64,000 bases of DNA, taken from Phorcus lineatus (Eukaryota; Mollusca; Gastropoda; Trochida; Trochidae). The stretch lies in assembly GCA_921293015.1 (NCBI GenBank), contig OV121093.1, positions 2,209,027-2,273,026 of the forward strand, given 5' to 3'. A program made the position numbers and the translations under genes. Below, in pieces: positions 17,220 through 53,219 of this stretch (position 1 is its first letter; each line of letters starts with the position of its first letter). The notes beneath the pieces are model-generated. The model did not search any database and was not told where the DNA came from. It was given only the letters and a program-made list of their open reading frames with translations.

Positions 17220-17440
17220 GATCAGGTCATGACCTTTGCACCATATTTGACTTTAGAATATGACCTTGGCCTCCTTCAACTCAGTCAACATGGGCAACAT
17301 TAACCTACTTTGTGCTTTTTGATTATCAAATCACAAGGGAATAACTCAAGGTCATGACCTTGACCTTGGTCAAAATAACAAGACAAGGCCAACATGTCTT
17401 GATCTTGGCCAACATTGACCTTGACCATAGCAAAATGCTC
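17220..17440. promoter_or_regulatory. Cluster of TGACCTTGACC nuclear-receptor-like half-sites
   Basis: Several copies of TGACCTTG or its inverse (GGTCATGACC, TCAAGGTCATGACCTTGACC, TTGACCTTGACC) occur in about 200 bp. TCAAGGTCA is the extended half-site of ERR/SF-1-type nuclear receptors. Such strings are also a common simple repeat in invertebrate genomes, so function is uncertain. Confidence 0.35.
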
Positions 17441-19160
17441 TTGAGGTATTAAAGTCATAGCACTTTTATCTTCGATTCTTTCAACACCAAGGCATATCTT
17501 TGGGCACCATGTCAGTGTGTTCACTGGGATCAAGAGGGACGATATATTTTTCTCGACTCATCAGACTCCTATATTGCTTCATGCAAACACAAAACCCCCA
17601 GGAAGGCGACGAGCACACCATGAAGCTTGTATTTGTTTTGATCCTTGCCAAATACTGAATAGGTTTACATAAAACAATTGTAAGTAAACTGGCAATATCT
17701 ATACCATGCACAGACACAATGTAAGTGTGTATATTTCATAACATACAATAATACATTAATAGACTTTTGAATTAAGGAAAATTACGTCACGCTGAAATTA
17801 CAATGTAGATGTAACATAAGTCAGGTGCTATAATCAACAGTAGTATTAAAATGTGTGCTTAGACCTATGATGATAGTATTGTTTTATTTATCTTTACCTA
17901 GCAGATCCAGAGCGTACATACCTACAGCCTTGACCAATGCTTGTACATAACTGCCTACGAACCTTTCAGTATATGTTAGATATATTGTAAATTAGGAGGA
18001 AATTTTTATTTCAAATGTACAAGAAACAGGGAATTTGTTTTAAGAGACTTCAGGTTCGAATATATCATGCTCTGGTTTGACCTCTCTACCTGTCTTAAAT
18101 AAGGATTACCCTGGTTCAAATATAACACTGTCAAGTTTACTCTTTCATGCCTACAGAATTTTGATTATTAAAAGTTATTTTCATAGAAGAGGTGTACAAA
18201 TTGGAACAATTGTTTATATTCATATTTTAGTGTACAACATATTCAAATAGGTTCTATAAGGAGGCAGCCCTTTTTGAATATTTGTGAGTTTATCATAACT
18301 AAACTGCTTTCAGAGCTACATCAGATGTTTTACTGGACATTTTAATTGGCTTCTCAACAAGTCAACTCCCACAGGGGCTGATAACAATTGATGACAGGTA
18401 ATTTGATGTTCATATTCACTCAAAAAATATCAAAATCTTGACACATTTTGACACATTTGAGTGGTGTCCCTAAATGATCATCCCTTTAAGATTTAAAGGA
18501 ACACCAAGTACAAGTAGTGGGTAATTATTTTCGGGAGCCCCTCTAGGTACAACAAGACTGCATACTGTACCACACTATTTTCTGTTTTTCATTAAGATTA
18601 ACTATACAGTTCTTGTTGGTACAGCAACACTCAGCTTTTGATATTAAATGATTAAAGTATTGACAGGATTTTACAGTACCTCACCAAACTTCATCAAACA
18701 ATTGGTTTCACACTGATATTGAAAAATCACTTTCATTTCAAGAAGCTCAAACCTTACAACACAACCAAATAGTTGCTGCTTATGACTTGAAGAGATCAGA
18801 AGTCCTCAGAATTCCACATATTCTTGTTTTTCTTCACAGATCCGCTGTCAAAACTTGCTGTCTATGTTCTGATTTCTTGAAGCTCTGATCACACGGCCAA
18901 ACACCATCATTCACAGGACTAAGTAACTTAAAGGTTGGCAGGCAATCCGCAGCTCAGCTGTCAGGCTTTGAATTAAAAATAAACCTAGGAATCGAAGGAC
19001 AATAGAACTTAGATCCGCCTTCGATACGTGATATAAGCTTTGATTTCTTGCAGCTCCAACTCCCTCGTCCGCCAAGTCCATCACATGGCTCTGTTGCCAT
19101 GAACCACAACACATGTCACATAGCGTCAACAATATCCACACAAGACAACAAAGAGCCAGC
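17441..19160. other. SMAD4 3' flank, probably including its 3' UTR
   Basis: No coding sequence. Minus-strand AATAAA motifs at 18010-18005 and 17888-17883 are candidate SMAD4 polyadenylation signals, giving a 3' UTR of about 1.2-1.3 kb. Neither can be chosen without transcripts. Confidence 0.35.
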
Positions 19161-43936
<24,776 letters not shown>

Positions 43937-44205
43937 TTAAATCTCTGAAAGACACATTCTTATTTTTCTCATAACTTGATTAACATAATATTCGAGTTAC
44001 ACAATAATATCATTGTTAATTTAAAAAACAGAAATAGTTTATCTATGTTATCTAGTACACTAAGTTAAGATATTAATTGTAATAACAGAGTATAACATAT
44101 GACCTACGTATATATAATTAGTTTATGAGACACTATAAAATACATAACTAGGATCATGTATAAAACATAGATGATAAAGTAAAGAAACTAAAGTGATACA
44201 TAGGT

Positions 44206-44492
44206 GAGGTGAGTTGGTGTTTAACGCCGCTTTCAAGATTATTTCACTTATATCACGGCTGCTAGTATTATTGCAGGGAGAAAGCCTGCATCACCATTGC
44301 GGTGAAACCTGCGAGCATCAGCTGGAACTAGCGAACCATGGGTGGTACTGCGCTGAAATTCAGTGTAGCATTGCACCCAAACCTAAATGCATGTAGAACA
44401 GACAAAGTTGCCGAGCCACTGGCGGGATTCGAACCACAGGCCTCTTCATCCGAAGCCGAAAGCGCTAACCACTGCACTATCCTGCCCCCTAG
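44206..44492 (-). mobile_element. Full-length tRNA-derived SINE with perfect target duplication
   Basis: Flanked by identical 14-bp repeats AGTGATACATAGGT at 44192-44205 and 44493-44506. On the minus strand the head has an A box (GGATAGTGCAGTGGTTAGCG) and a B box (GTGGTTCGAATCCCGCCAG), followed by a body shared with other copies and a tail of the form AAGCGGCGTTAAACACCAAC. Other copies are at 46162-46370 and, 5'-truncated, 62768-62940. Confidence 0.92.
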
Positions 44493-45140
44493 AGTGATAC
44501 ATAGGTCAAATAAATTAGGAACGTAACTCTAAGCTGCGGAACATATCAATAATGTCTTCCATAAGTTTAAGGGCCTTGGTTTCAGATGTGTTCATGATAG
44601 AATTCAATTTCATATAATTAAATCACTATCATAAAGTTTAAAACTGATGTCGGCTATCAGGGTTTATCAAAGATCAACGTCAAAATCACATTTAAAAAGA
44701 AAATAGGCTTCGGACTTCACATCATCGCAAAAAGGGTAAAATCTATGACTTGTGTGGGGGGTTTGCAAAATCATCCTATTTCTATATGGAGAGGTTAAAC
44801 TCTACAACACAGAGATACTTATATAACCTACAGAACCGGTCAATATACATATGTCGCCCTGGCATTAAGCACGGAGAGGAAAAGACACCATTGACAATAG
44901 GCCATTTTGGGGATTCCAGTCTTTTTCAGATGTTTTGAATGTGCCATTCCCTTTTGTAGCATTAATATAATTTTTCTAATTCTAATGGGCCACTCTTTCC
45001 ATCAAGTGTGCAAAATGGCCCATGGCCCCAGCCTTTCCTAATCTCTGATTAAGTATAAAAACTGTATTGGAAATAACTTGTAAATAACTTCAGCCTGTTC
45101 ACTACAGGATAAGGACTGATTCATACAGAAACAAAGCAAT

Positions 45141-45700
45141 AGTGTTTCCCCTAGTCCTTTTTAGCAGGGCGCAACGCCCTGCCCTTTTTCTGTCCCGCCC
45201 TGCCCTTTTTACTGAGCGCCCTGCCTTGTAGCTAGCCCAAATCTTGGTGTTGCCTTTTTGCAAGATAACATGTACAATGAAACTATTTAAAATGTCGCAA
45301 TTGCACATTTTACATAGGAAGAAGAGAATGATTAAACCTAATGATCTAGTCTTTGTTTCACTGGGACACAGCTGCTGACCACATGTTTAGCTAGATACAG
45401 AAACAATAAGGAGATTACTGGTGGACACAGCTGAATGATCTCATTTGATGTAATGATTGAAATGTATGCACACATGTTTGAAACCCATTGCTCATTCAAA
45501 ATTGGTTAAATAAATGTGATGTTTTTTTCTGAACTTATTCATAAGACTTAGAAAATTATGAAATATGTGTTAGACTGCTACAATTGACACAAGTGTAAAG
45601 AAAACTGTTTCGTTTACAGAAAGTAGCGCCGTTTTCGTTCGAACAGTGCCCTTTTTTAAATCAATTTACCCTGCCCTTTTTCAAACCTAGGGGAAACACT
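45141..45700. mobile_element. hAT-like MITE, AGTGTTTCCCCTAG ends (560 bp)
   Basis: Begins AGTGTTTCCCCTAG and ends CTAGGGGAAACACT, exact inverted repeats of the hAT type (known CAGTGTTTCCC-like termini). Next to each end are CCCTGCCCTTTTT motifs. A target duplication is only weakly suggested (AAAGCAAT against AAGCAAAT). Confidence 0.75.
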
Positions 45701-46161
45701 AAGCAAATAATAATCATATATAATAAGATACAAATACTAGTTGACTAATCACTTACAGTTACCATTCCAATCAGGGTGTAGCTGATTTGCCCACTACATA
45801 TTGTCTGTCACTATTTTACTATTAAAATCTTAGAAGGCATGCGGAATGAGGCATTCAAACATATTTTATGAAACAATATTTTTACATTTCTTACCCTTTT
45901 TAATCTATACAACTTCATACTACTAGCTTTCAATTGTCATTTTCAGTATATAAGTTGCCTTTCATGTGTAAGGCAGGCATATATACATAACAAAATATGC
46001 AGTCCTGAACATTTACTACAAATAAACCACATCTGTAAACTGGTGTGGTCCAATTTTAGGTAATCTAAACTTTGGTTCTTGTGTCATGACTGTACACACA
46101 AATCTTAAAGTCTGAAGTCTGTTTTATCTGTAGCAAATTCACTATAGAAGTTTTGATGGGT

Positions 46162-46370
46162 GAGGTGAGTTGAGGTGATTGGGGGTTTTACCTGCAACCA
46201 TTGGCTGGAACTAGCAACCATGGGTGGTACTGCACCGATATTCAATGTAGCATTGCACCCAAACCTGACTGCGTGTTGAACAGTTCTCTACTACAAAGTT
46301 GCCGAGCCCCTGGGAGATAATCACAGACCTTTTCAACACGCTATCCATTGTGCTATCCCACCCCATACAC
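46162..46370 (-). mobile_element. Second SINE copy, diverged
   Basis: Same body as 44206-44492 (GGCTGGAACTAGC, CCATGGGTGGTACTGC, GTAGCATTGCACCCAAACCT), with an internal deletion near the tail and mutated A and B boxes. Flanked by TGATGGGT at 46154-46161 and 46371-46378. Confidence 0.85.
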
Positions 46371-47017
46371 TGATGGGTACAAGTTTTGCCTTTTAAGTCA
46401 ATAGAAATGAAACATCTAACTACAACTGACACACAGATGGAAAGATAAACCCTGAGATTACAATATCCACCCAGTCTTTCATCTTAGTAAGTTTTATTTT
46501 TTTATTTCATTTAGTGGCAATTACAGTGCTGTTGGGTAAAGCTACCATCTTAATAAAGACACATGTTCATTCTTCCAATAAAAATACAGTAATGTAAAAT
46601 ATTCATGAATCATGGTGAAAGGTTTTTGTCAGTGACACTGAAAGTTTCACATAGGTCGCATGTGTAAGCTAAAGATAAGCATGCAGGGTTTGAATACACC
46701 TAAAATTTCGATTCTCATGATTTTGATAGATTTTAAACTTTTTTCTGAAGTTAAGGTAAGGACAAACCGAAAGTTGGATCAATATTTTGATTTCCTTTGA
46801 CAATTGTTATGAAGGAAGGCAAACTTTTGATGACGTCACGTTTGCAAGGATATTTGTCAGTCATAACCAATTTTGTGACACTCATCAATATTTAAACCCT
46901 TTTTACCTTTTAAAAGACTTCATGACATCTTCCAAATTGCCTAACGATGCAATTACATTAATCTATTACAAGCTACCACTCATCCTGATTTACTAGGTTA
47001 AGTTTTGTGTGAGGGCT

Positions 47018-47400
47018 TCAGGCAGTTTCCCCTACCGGCGATATATTGCAACTTAAACTACCTGGCAATATTTCAACCAATGAAAAGACTGAATGCATGA
47101 ATAACATATTTTTTGTCACATAGGCCTATGCAATGATGCAGTCGCAAAATGAGGCCTATGTGTTAAAGACGACTCAAGGTGCAAGGTGCATATTCGAATA
47201 AAGTTTAGTTTTTGCTTTAAAGCTACGGGAAGTAACTTCGTCCACTTTGAATGATAACTTTTGAAACAGCGTCGCTGATTGCACAACTAACTTTGATTAC
47301 TTCCAATCAGGGTTCTACATTTCGAGAAACCTTTGTATTATGACAGAGGTTGTATAGGAATTTATGATGGAGCTACCAGAGAGAATAAGTGTGAATAAGT
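47018..47400. repeat. GAGGTAGCTCCGTCATAAAT family copy
   Basis: Runs from CAGTTTCCCCTACCGGCGAT to GACAGAGGTTGTATAGGAAT and TTATGATGGAGCTACC, matching 56108-56460 in opposite orientation. Contains GCTGATTGCACAACTAACTT. Confidence 0.75.
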
Positions 47401-47839
47401 GCGAGTAACAAAGCATTTAATCGAGCCCTGCAAAATAAGGAGCACCAACGTACCACAGAGCTAATATATCATTGTTTTAGGAGTGTTAAGACATTTGGAT
47501 TTCTGTGGGGAGTTTGACAGTTGATTGATCTGTTATCATAAAGATCTTGTTTACACCACAACGACTCCTCATTCATGATTCTGAAAGCATTTTAGATCAA
47601 TCAATATTCAAAACCATCAAAGCGAAATTAAGCTTAGGAAAAAATATCTAAAATTTCTCTTGGATGTCAAAATTTTTTATCATTCTGTAGGCTACTGTAG
47701 GCCTAAGCCTAATTTTGTCATTTGTATGCAAGTCCCTTTAAAAAAAGACTACGGCATCTCTTTGACATCAATGAAAAAGACTAACTTAATCAAATCATAA
47801 AAATGTAATCGACACAAATCAATTTCACACCGTATCTGC

Positions 47840-48502
47840 ATTGAGGTGAGATATCCGTGAGACGTTAGGGTGTCTACAATTTATGAATTTTAACAAGATG
47901 GTTGTCGCCAGTCGGCGACCACGTCATGATATTAGTGCATCTGCTGCACACAGCGAATATTCACTTAACATAAAGTGTTTGGCAAACACTTCAGTGCATT
48001 AATATGTTTTCTGCGGCTGGAATAGTTACCTTGATTACAAATTAACGCCGATTTTCGTGCAAAATTGACAGCGCAGACATGACAGCATGGCGGGAGCAAA
48101 TCAAAATAAACAACTGCGCATGACCTTAGCAAGTGCATCCGGCGACCATGAATTACCTCCCTTGTCCATTTACAGAATCGCGTTCATGAATAGAAATAAA
48201 TTATGTGCAAGGATAGGAAAGACAAACATTCCAGAGGCAATCAAAATAATCAATTAATTACAATAATTGTCCTTGAAGAGAAGGATCTTACACTGTTCTG
48301 ATTCCATTAAATATTTTTTACAATGATTTTGTAAAATATAGAAATTGCACAATCTGTTAAAAACCATTTGCAATTAATAAAAAACAGATACATTAAAGTT
48401 TGCGTGTTAGACCTTGAGTCGGCGCGGAACTTTCTTACAGATTGGAACACTTTAGATATAAAGGCTAACACAGTGAAACTTATAAACTGAACGAAGACGT
48501 AC
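47840..48502. other. Non-coding SMAD4 intron or 5' region
   Basis: No protein-like frame. A patch at 48050-48175 is richer in G+C but shows no recognisable promoter element. Confidence 0.4.
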
Positions 48503-48535
48503 CAACTGGGCCTGGGCACCGCTGATGGTCGACAT
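48503..48535 (-). CDS. SMAD4: Possible upstream in-frame first exon of SMAD4
   Basis: On the minus strand an ATG at 48535 opens eleven codons (MSTISGAQAQL) that run directly into a good donor (GTACGT). Spliced in phase 0 to the acceptor before 43804, it reads through WFSSIT into the downstream start MSMVGMSTQ without a stop. The segment is richer in G+C than its surroundings. It could be a genuine alternative N-terminus, a 5' UTR exon with a non-initiating ATG, or chance. The downstream start, which matches the usual Smad4 N-terminus, is preferred for the main annotation. Confidence 0.3.
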
Positions 48536-49109
48536 GATGCAATGATTATTTTTAAAATTTGGTAGGCCTGTGTAAATTTATTAAACTTATTTTGATAACT
48601 TGGGAATAGGCCTAAAGGCTTCAATTTCCTGATTGACTTACCAGAGACTGTATTTTGAATGCCTGCCTGCAATAAACAGTTAAACTGCATGAGTTGTGCC
48701 TAGTCTGTCATCCAGACCCTATGGCAAAATATTAAAGGAGCCTTCTTAAGTCTAGAAAATGTTGGCAAGTATAGTTGCCTCAGCCATAGGTTATTAAGTA
48801 TTGTACAGGACTCCTTTTTATATTTTTTTTATACCAAATATTGAACAATACATTTTTAGTGAAATCTTTTTTTCAGGGACTATATGTTAGTCTAGAGTTG
48901 TGCCGTGTAGGCCTAATTATTATATTATATTTCACCTCAAAAGCCGAACCAATCCACTGATACTGCATAGAAAAACACAATATTTGAGCAGCATTGCATC
49001 TTATGATAAGTCTTTTATGCTTGCTAATGTACTCTTTGATAAATATGAGATTTATAACTGTCTGTACTGTTAAAAACATTGTATGCGACATTTTCGAGAA
49101 TAATTTATT

Positions 49110-49440
49110 TAATGTCAAGCCATGCCTGTTAAACCTGCCTGTTAAATTCATTTCGTCTCCGACATTTAAGTATTATATACGCATCTTATATCACGCCACG
49201 CCTTTTAGTGCATTTCGTCTCCGAGATTTGATTAAATCGTATTTCACATCACACAATGCTTGTAAATGTAGCCCTATTTGTTTAATCCAATTCGTCTCCG
49301 AGATTTGAGAATAAATGTATCTAATAGAGAACCGTTCTTGATTATACCTACCTGATATATCCATCTTGTCTCCTAGATGTGAGAACAACTGAATCTTATA
49401 TCCACAAGATGCACATCAGATAAGATTTAGCGCAAATCAA
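49110..49440. repeat. About 75-bp tandem repeat, four copies
   Basis: Marked by CATTTCGTCTCCGAGATTTG at about 49151 (variant), 49212, 49290 (AATTCGTCTCC) and 49365 (CATCTTGTCTCC), with related flanks. Confidence 0.65.
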
Positions 49441-50268
49441 GGGTGGACTTGTAACGCAGAAACACTTCTCAAAACGAACCCAGGATACAAAAACCGTGGC
49501 GCCAAAGTGGCTCCAATATTCTTCACCAATTAAAGTTCTCTGTTAGGATTTGATAATCACGGGTATTTCGTGGCGGCATTTTATTGATTTTGCGCTCTTA
49601 ACGCACGCTTTCCACGTGCTAAGTTTTCTAACCTCTTATGCTATTAGGCCCTGGGGAGGCGACGAGTGTTGGGGAAATTTTTGCACAAGCAGACGCATTA
49701 AGATACATCACAGCTATTTGTAGACGATTCTTTAAAATCGATTGGAGAAATATTGTTTCTAATAGAAGGGTGCATGCATAAATTGCAATATCAAACATGA
49801 TACAATCAGCAGATGAAGTTTCTAGTATAATTTCACAATTAGAAAAGGAAAAACTCTCATTTTTGGCTTCAAACAAAAATAATGGGACAAGCTGATGAAT
49901 CTATTTATTCAATTATTGATAAACCTATTTAAAGGAAGTTTAATAACAAAGTTAAGTAGATTTGAAATTTCTTTCAAAAAGTTATCTGATGGTAAATTCA
50001 AGACAAATTAGATCTCTAAAATAACCTGTCTGAATAAAGACAAATAAAAAAAGATTAGCGTTGTGAAAATAATTTACCATACACAGGAATCGATATGAAT
50101 GGATTTATATCTATTTCCTTTCTTCGACTTTTTGATCCTGCAAGAATCGCTGCGAAATTCGGAAAATGACCAAGGTCAAATGTGAATCAACAAATAAAAT
50201 AAAACAGTTCTTATCAGCTCTGCACTCACATTAGTTTCGAATTTACAGAAATTTGAAATCCTAATAAT

Positions 50269-50473
50269 ATATATAGGCCTGTTATGTTTTTTAAATAGGG
50301 GTATCCTAAGAAAGACTGGCGACCGAAGATCTTTTATGGACAGTGGCACAGTGACGGGAACAAGAATTTTGAAAGGGGATAGCAGGTTGTGATGGAGCGT
50401 GGTCACGCTTGGAAATGAGGGTTGTCTTTCTTAGGATACCCCTATTTCAAAAACATAACAGGCCTGTATATAT
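50269..50473. mobile_element. MITE with about 48-bp inverted ends
   Basis: Left end TATATAGGCCTGTTATGTTT then AATAGGGGTATCCTAAGAAA is mirrored at the right by TTTCTTAGGATACCCCTATT and AACATAACAGGCCTGTATAT. About 205 bp in total; no coding capacity. Confidence 0.88.
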
Positions 50474-50754
50474 TTTAAGGATTTAAAATTTCTGTACCCA
50501 CAGAATTACGACGTCGCAATTCTGTAATTCAAGAAAAAAGGTTGGAAACCAAACTTTCATTACCATAAAACCTCAAGTTTGCCTCTCAAACTATTTCAAA
50601 GGTGCAAAATAGCACAAACTGTAACAGTGTTCCTCATAAGATACGCCTAATAACGTATGAAATCCTATACAAACAATATTTCTGACTTAACCGCTCTACA
50701 AGATTCATTTTCCCCTGTTATCAATCAATGTCAGTATATGTCAATCAAACAGGC

Positions 50755-50835
50755 CGTCCTCTTTCATCTTGCAGACACATTACGCGAAGCGCACGCGCAT
50801 GCAGACGGCGAGACGGGCGTCACGTGACTTGTCTG
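50755..50835 (-). promoter_or_regulatory. GC-rich patch with NRF1-like sites, possible SMAD4 promoter
   Basis: GCGAAGCGCACGCGCATGCA includes GCGCACGCGC, close to the NRF1 consensus, and GTCACGTGAC, an E-box palindrome, follows. It is the most CpG-rich spot upstream of SMAD4. Placing a promoter here is inference only. Confidence 0.25.
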
Positions 50836-51093
50836 CTACAGATGTTATCTTGCTTTGATAAGGCCAAACATTTCAGGCCCGTAGCAAGCGGAAAAAAACA
50901 CTTTTTGTGCTTATTTCAATGTTTGTATGAAAAAAATAAAATATTATATGTTTCATGAGGCAACTGACCCTTTTACTACAGATTGAGAACGTGACGTGAA
51001 CATTAAATGGCTGTATTTGGTCTCACCGACGTTGTAAGCGGGTGTTTTTCTTAAATAAATAATCTGTCATGACCTACAAAGTATAAACGTTAT

Positions 51094-51172
51094 CCCCCCC
51101 CCCCCCCCTCACGAGCTACGAAATTCTTAATTTCGGCCCCCCACTCTCGAAATCCCCCCCACCCCCCCCCAA
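51094..51172. repeat. Poly-C tracts
   Basis: C-runs of about 15, 8 and 10 bases (with short gaps) separate two related segments, GAGCTACGAAATTCTTAATT and GAGCTAGCAAATCCCTAATT. Likely an unstable simple repeat; run lengths may be assembly errors. Confidence 0.7.
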
Positions 51173-51634
51173 CTGAGCTAGCAAATCCCTAATTTCGATG
51201 TACATGTCAGATATATATACATATTGAACAAATGAATATCGCATTTTGAGATCATCTGTTGGGCACGTTGGTATGATTTTTGTACAGTCAGTGCGGGCAG
51301 GGTTGCCTTACACTTAAGGGCTGGGTTTGAATTCTACGAGAGACCTAAAGTGAAAGGTACACGAATTTGCACTAAATTGACTCATTTATTTAAATAATAA
51401 GTTTTAAATTAAAAAAGTTCATATTTTACATTTATAAATTATTTTAAAACAATATTTGATATCGATATTCATAAATATGCACGACCTATATGGTAACGGT
51501 TTTGAATAAAATATCTCAAACATTTGAACGCTTATAGTGTGGTACAGATATTGATAACAAATAAATCTGTATACATCATGCACTGTACAGTCACATTAGG
51601 ATAAATCCTACTTACCTGCTATTCACACATAGAG

Positions 51635-51754
51635 AATCTCGACCAAGTGTCTTTTGATATCAAACATATCAACACGAGTTGATAAAAGTGAATATTTTTA
51701 CTTTTATCAATGAGTGTTGATATATTTGATATCAGAAGACACGAGGGTGAGATT
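51635..51754. repeat. 55-bp-arm foldback
   Basis: Left arm AATCTCGACCAAGTGTCTTT to GATAAAAGT and right arm ACTTTTATCAATGAGTGTTG to GGGTGAGATT pair with few mismatches around a 10-bp loop. Confidence 0.8.
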
Positions 51755-51759
51755 ACATT

Positions 51760-52394
51760 TATAATCAAAAGTCATTTTTCATTACATTTAAATGACAAAT
51801 GAACATTACTGAACACCGTACTACACTAAGATTCCAAGTACGACGATGTCAAAGCATTGTTATGTCACTTCTTGATAATGTAAAACAATTGTGATGTCAT
51901 AAACTTGACGTCAGAAGGGCATTGTTCAAAATCTACTACATAAAAGAAGAACTCCGATAAGCGATATCTCCTGTGGAACAGACTTTTGGATGATGGGGAT
52001 ATTCTATCCATACATAGAGTTTATTTTCAAAAAGTTGTGAAATTAGTGAAAGTACATCGCCTTTTTCATGTTATCTTCCCTCGAAGCAATATGGCGGATC
52101 GATAGTTCAGCCTCTTTAAGGAATTGAATAAAGACCAGAATGAATAGATGTGTCTGGTTGCGCATTTGAACAAGAAATATGGAGAAAATGGAGAAAATTG
52201 AAGTCTAGCGTCAACTTTTTATAGCTAATTTATATGCAAATGTTTCATTAATAAAATGACATCATTTAGTGGATTATAATTTTTGCGCTTAACACCTAAC
52301 GTGACATAATCACGAGAGAAGTTAATAATTCCTTCAGACAATATTTTCAGCCAGTTGGAAAATTTCTACATTCTCATACATTACCGAAGTCTCT
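51760..52394. other. Non-coding, nothing recognised
   Basis: AT-rich, no gene seen. Confidence 0.45.
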
Positions 52395-52650
52395 CCTAAA
52401 CCGAGGTAGCTTCGTCATAAATTCCTATACAATCTCTGCAAAATTTAATGCGATCGTTTCTCGGTCTAGAAATGTAGAAGCCTGATTGGATGCAATCAAA
52501 GTTTATTGTACAATCATTGACGCCGTTTGAAAAGTTACGGGTGAAATAATAACCGCCAAGCGAGGGGTTCGCTGTGATAACCACCTCAAGCAGAGCGAGA
52601 GGTGGTTATCACTACGAATCCCGAGCTTAAGGTTATTATTTCGCATATAC
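52395..52650. repeat. GAGGTAGCTCCGTCATAAAT family copy ending in nested hairpins
   Basis: 52395-52560 is a family copy (GAGGTAGCTTCGTCATAAAT, TGGATGCAATCAAAGTTTAT, GACGCCGTTTGAAAAGTTA). At 52548-52648 GTGAAATAATAACC pairs with GGTTATTATTTCGC, and inside it GTGATAACCACCTC pairs exactly with GAGGTGGTTATCAC. Confidence 0.75.
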
Positions 52651-52654
52651 CACA
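52643..52654 (+). repeat. Left inverted repeat flanking the Crypton-type gene
   Basis: GCATATACCACA here is the exact reverse complement of TGTGGTATATGC at 55855-55866, on the other side of the recombinase gene. Similarity extends a few bases inward (CGGTT against GGGTT). Candidate element terminus. Confidence 0.5.
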
Positions 52655-53179
52655 CGGTTCAACTTCAATTTATGCCTGATGATTTGTTATATGTTGTTAT
52701 ATAGCATTTCACTGCTTAAATCATAACAGTAATGAATACTGAAATGACACAAACAACCAAAGATGAAATTGTTATCATATAAAAGTATTGCTTATCATCT
52801 AGACACAAATAATATATGGTAATTTTCGTTGTTGGCGTATATTGTACCCAAATATTTAATTTGAGTAAATTATGTTAAAGTTTGTAGACAGCAGACAAGG
52901 TAACCGAACAACTATAAACAATATCATTAACGACGTATATAATATCATCATAGACGTATTCATAAAAATTTTAAAAGACATACAAATGATCCATCTCCTT
53001 TTAATGATCATTTAAACAACAGAAAAAATCCATTTACGAGAGTGTTTAAAACAATCTGTTGAACAAACGCCTTGCATATTTGAAATGAACAATACTTTGT
53101 CAATACTTTGCATCTTAATGCGAGATAAGCGTGCGATATACGTTCCTGATCCTGAAAAGCGTGCAAGCTGAACAATCAA

Positions 53180-53210
53180 CAATCACGTGCAATGTATATT
53201 CACGTGATTG
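53180..53210 (+). promoter_or_regulatory. Inverted E-box pair before the recombinase start
   Basis: CAATCACGTG and CACGTGATTG form a perfect 10-bp inverted repeat with an 11-base spacer, ending ten bases before the ATG. Could be a pair of CACGTG sites or an RNA hairpin in the leader. Confidence 0.4.
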
Positions 53211-53219
53211 AAACTGGCA

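Noticed and set aside
48307-48690. Minus-strand 127-codon frame
   Set aside because: No family resemblance or domain; AT-rich codon content. The short candidate exon at 48503-48535 lies in another frame.
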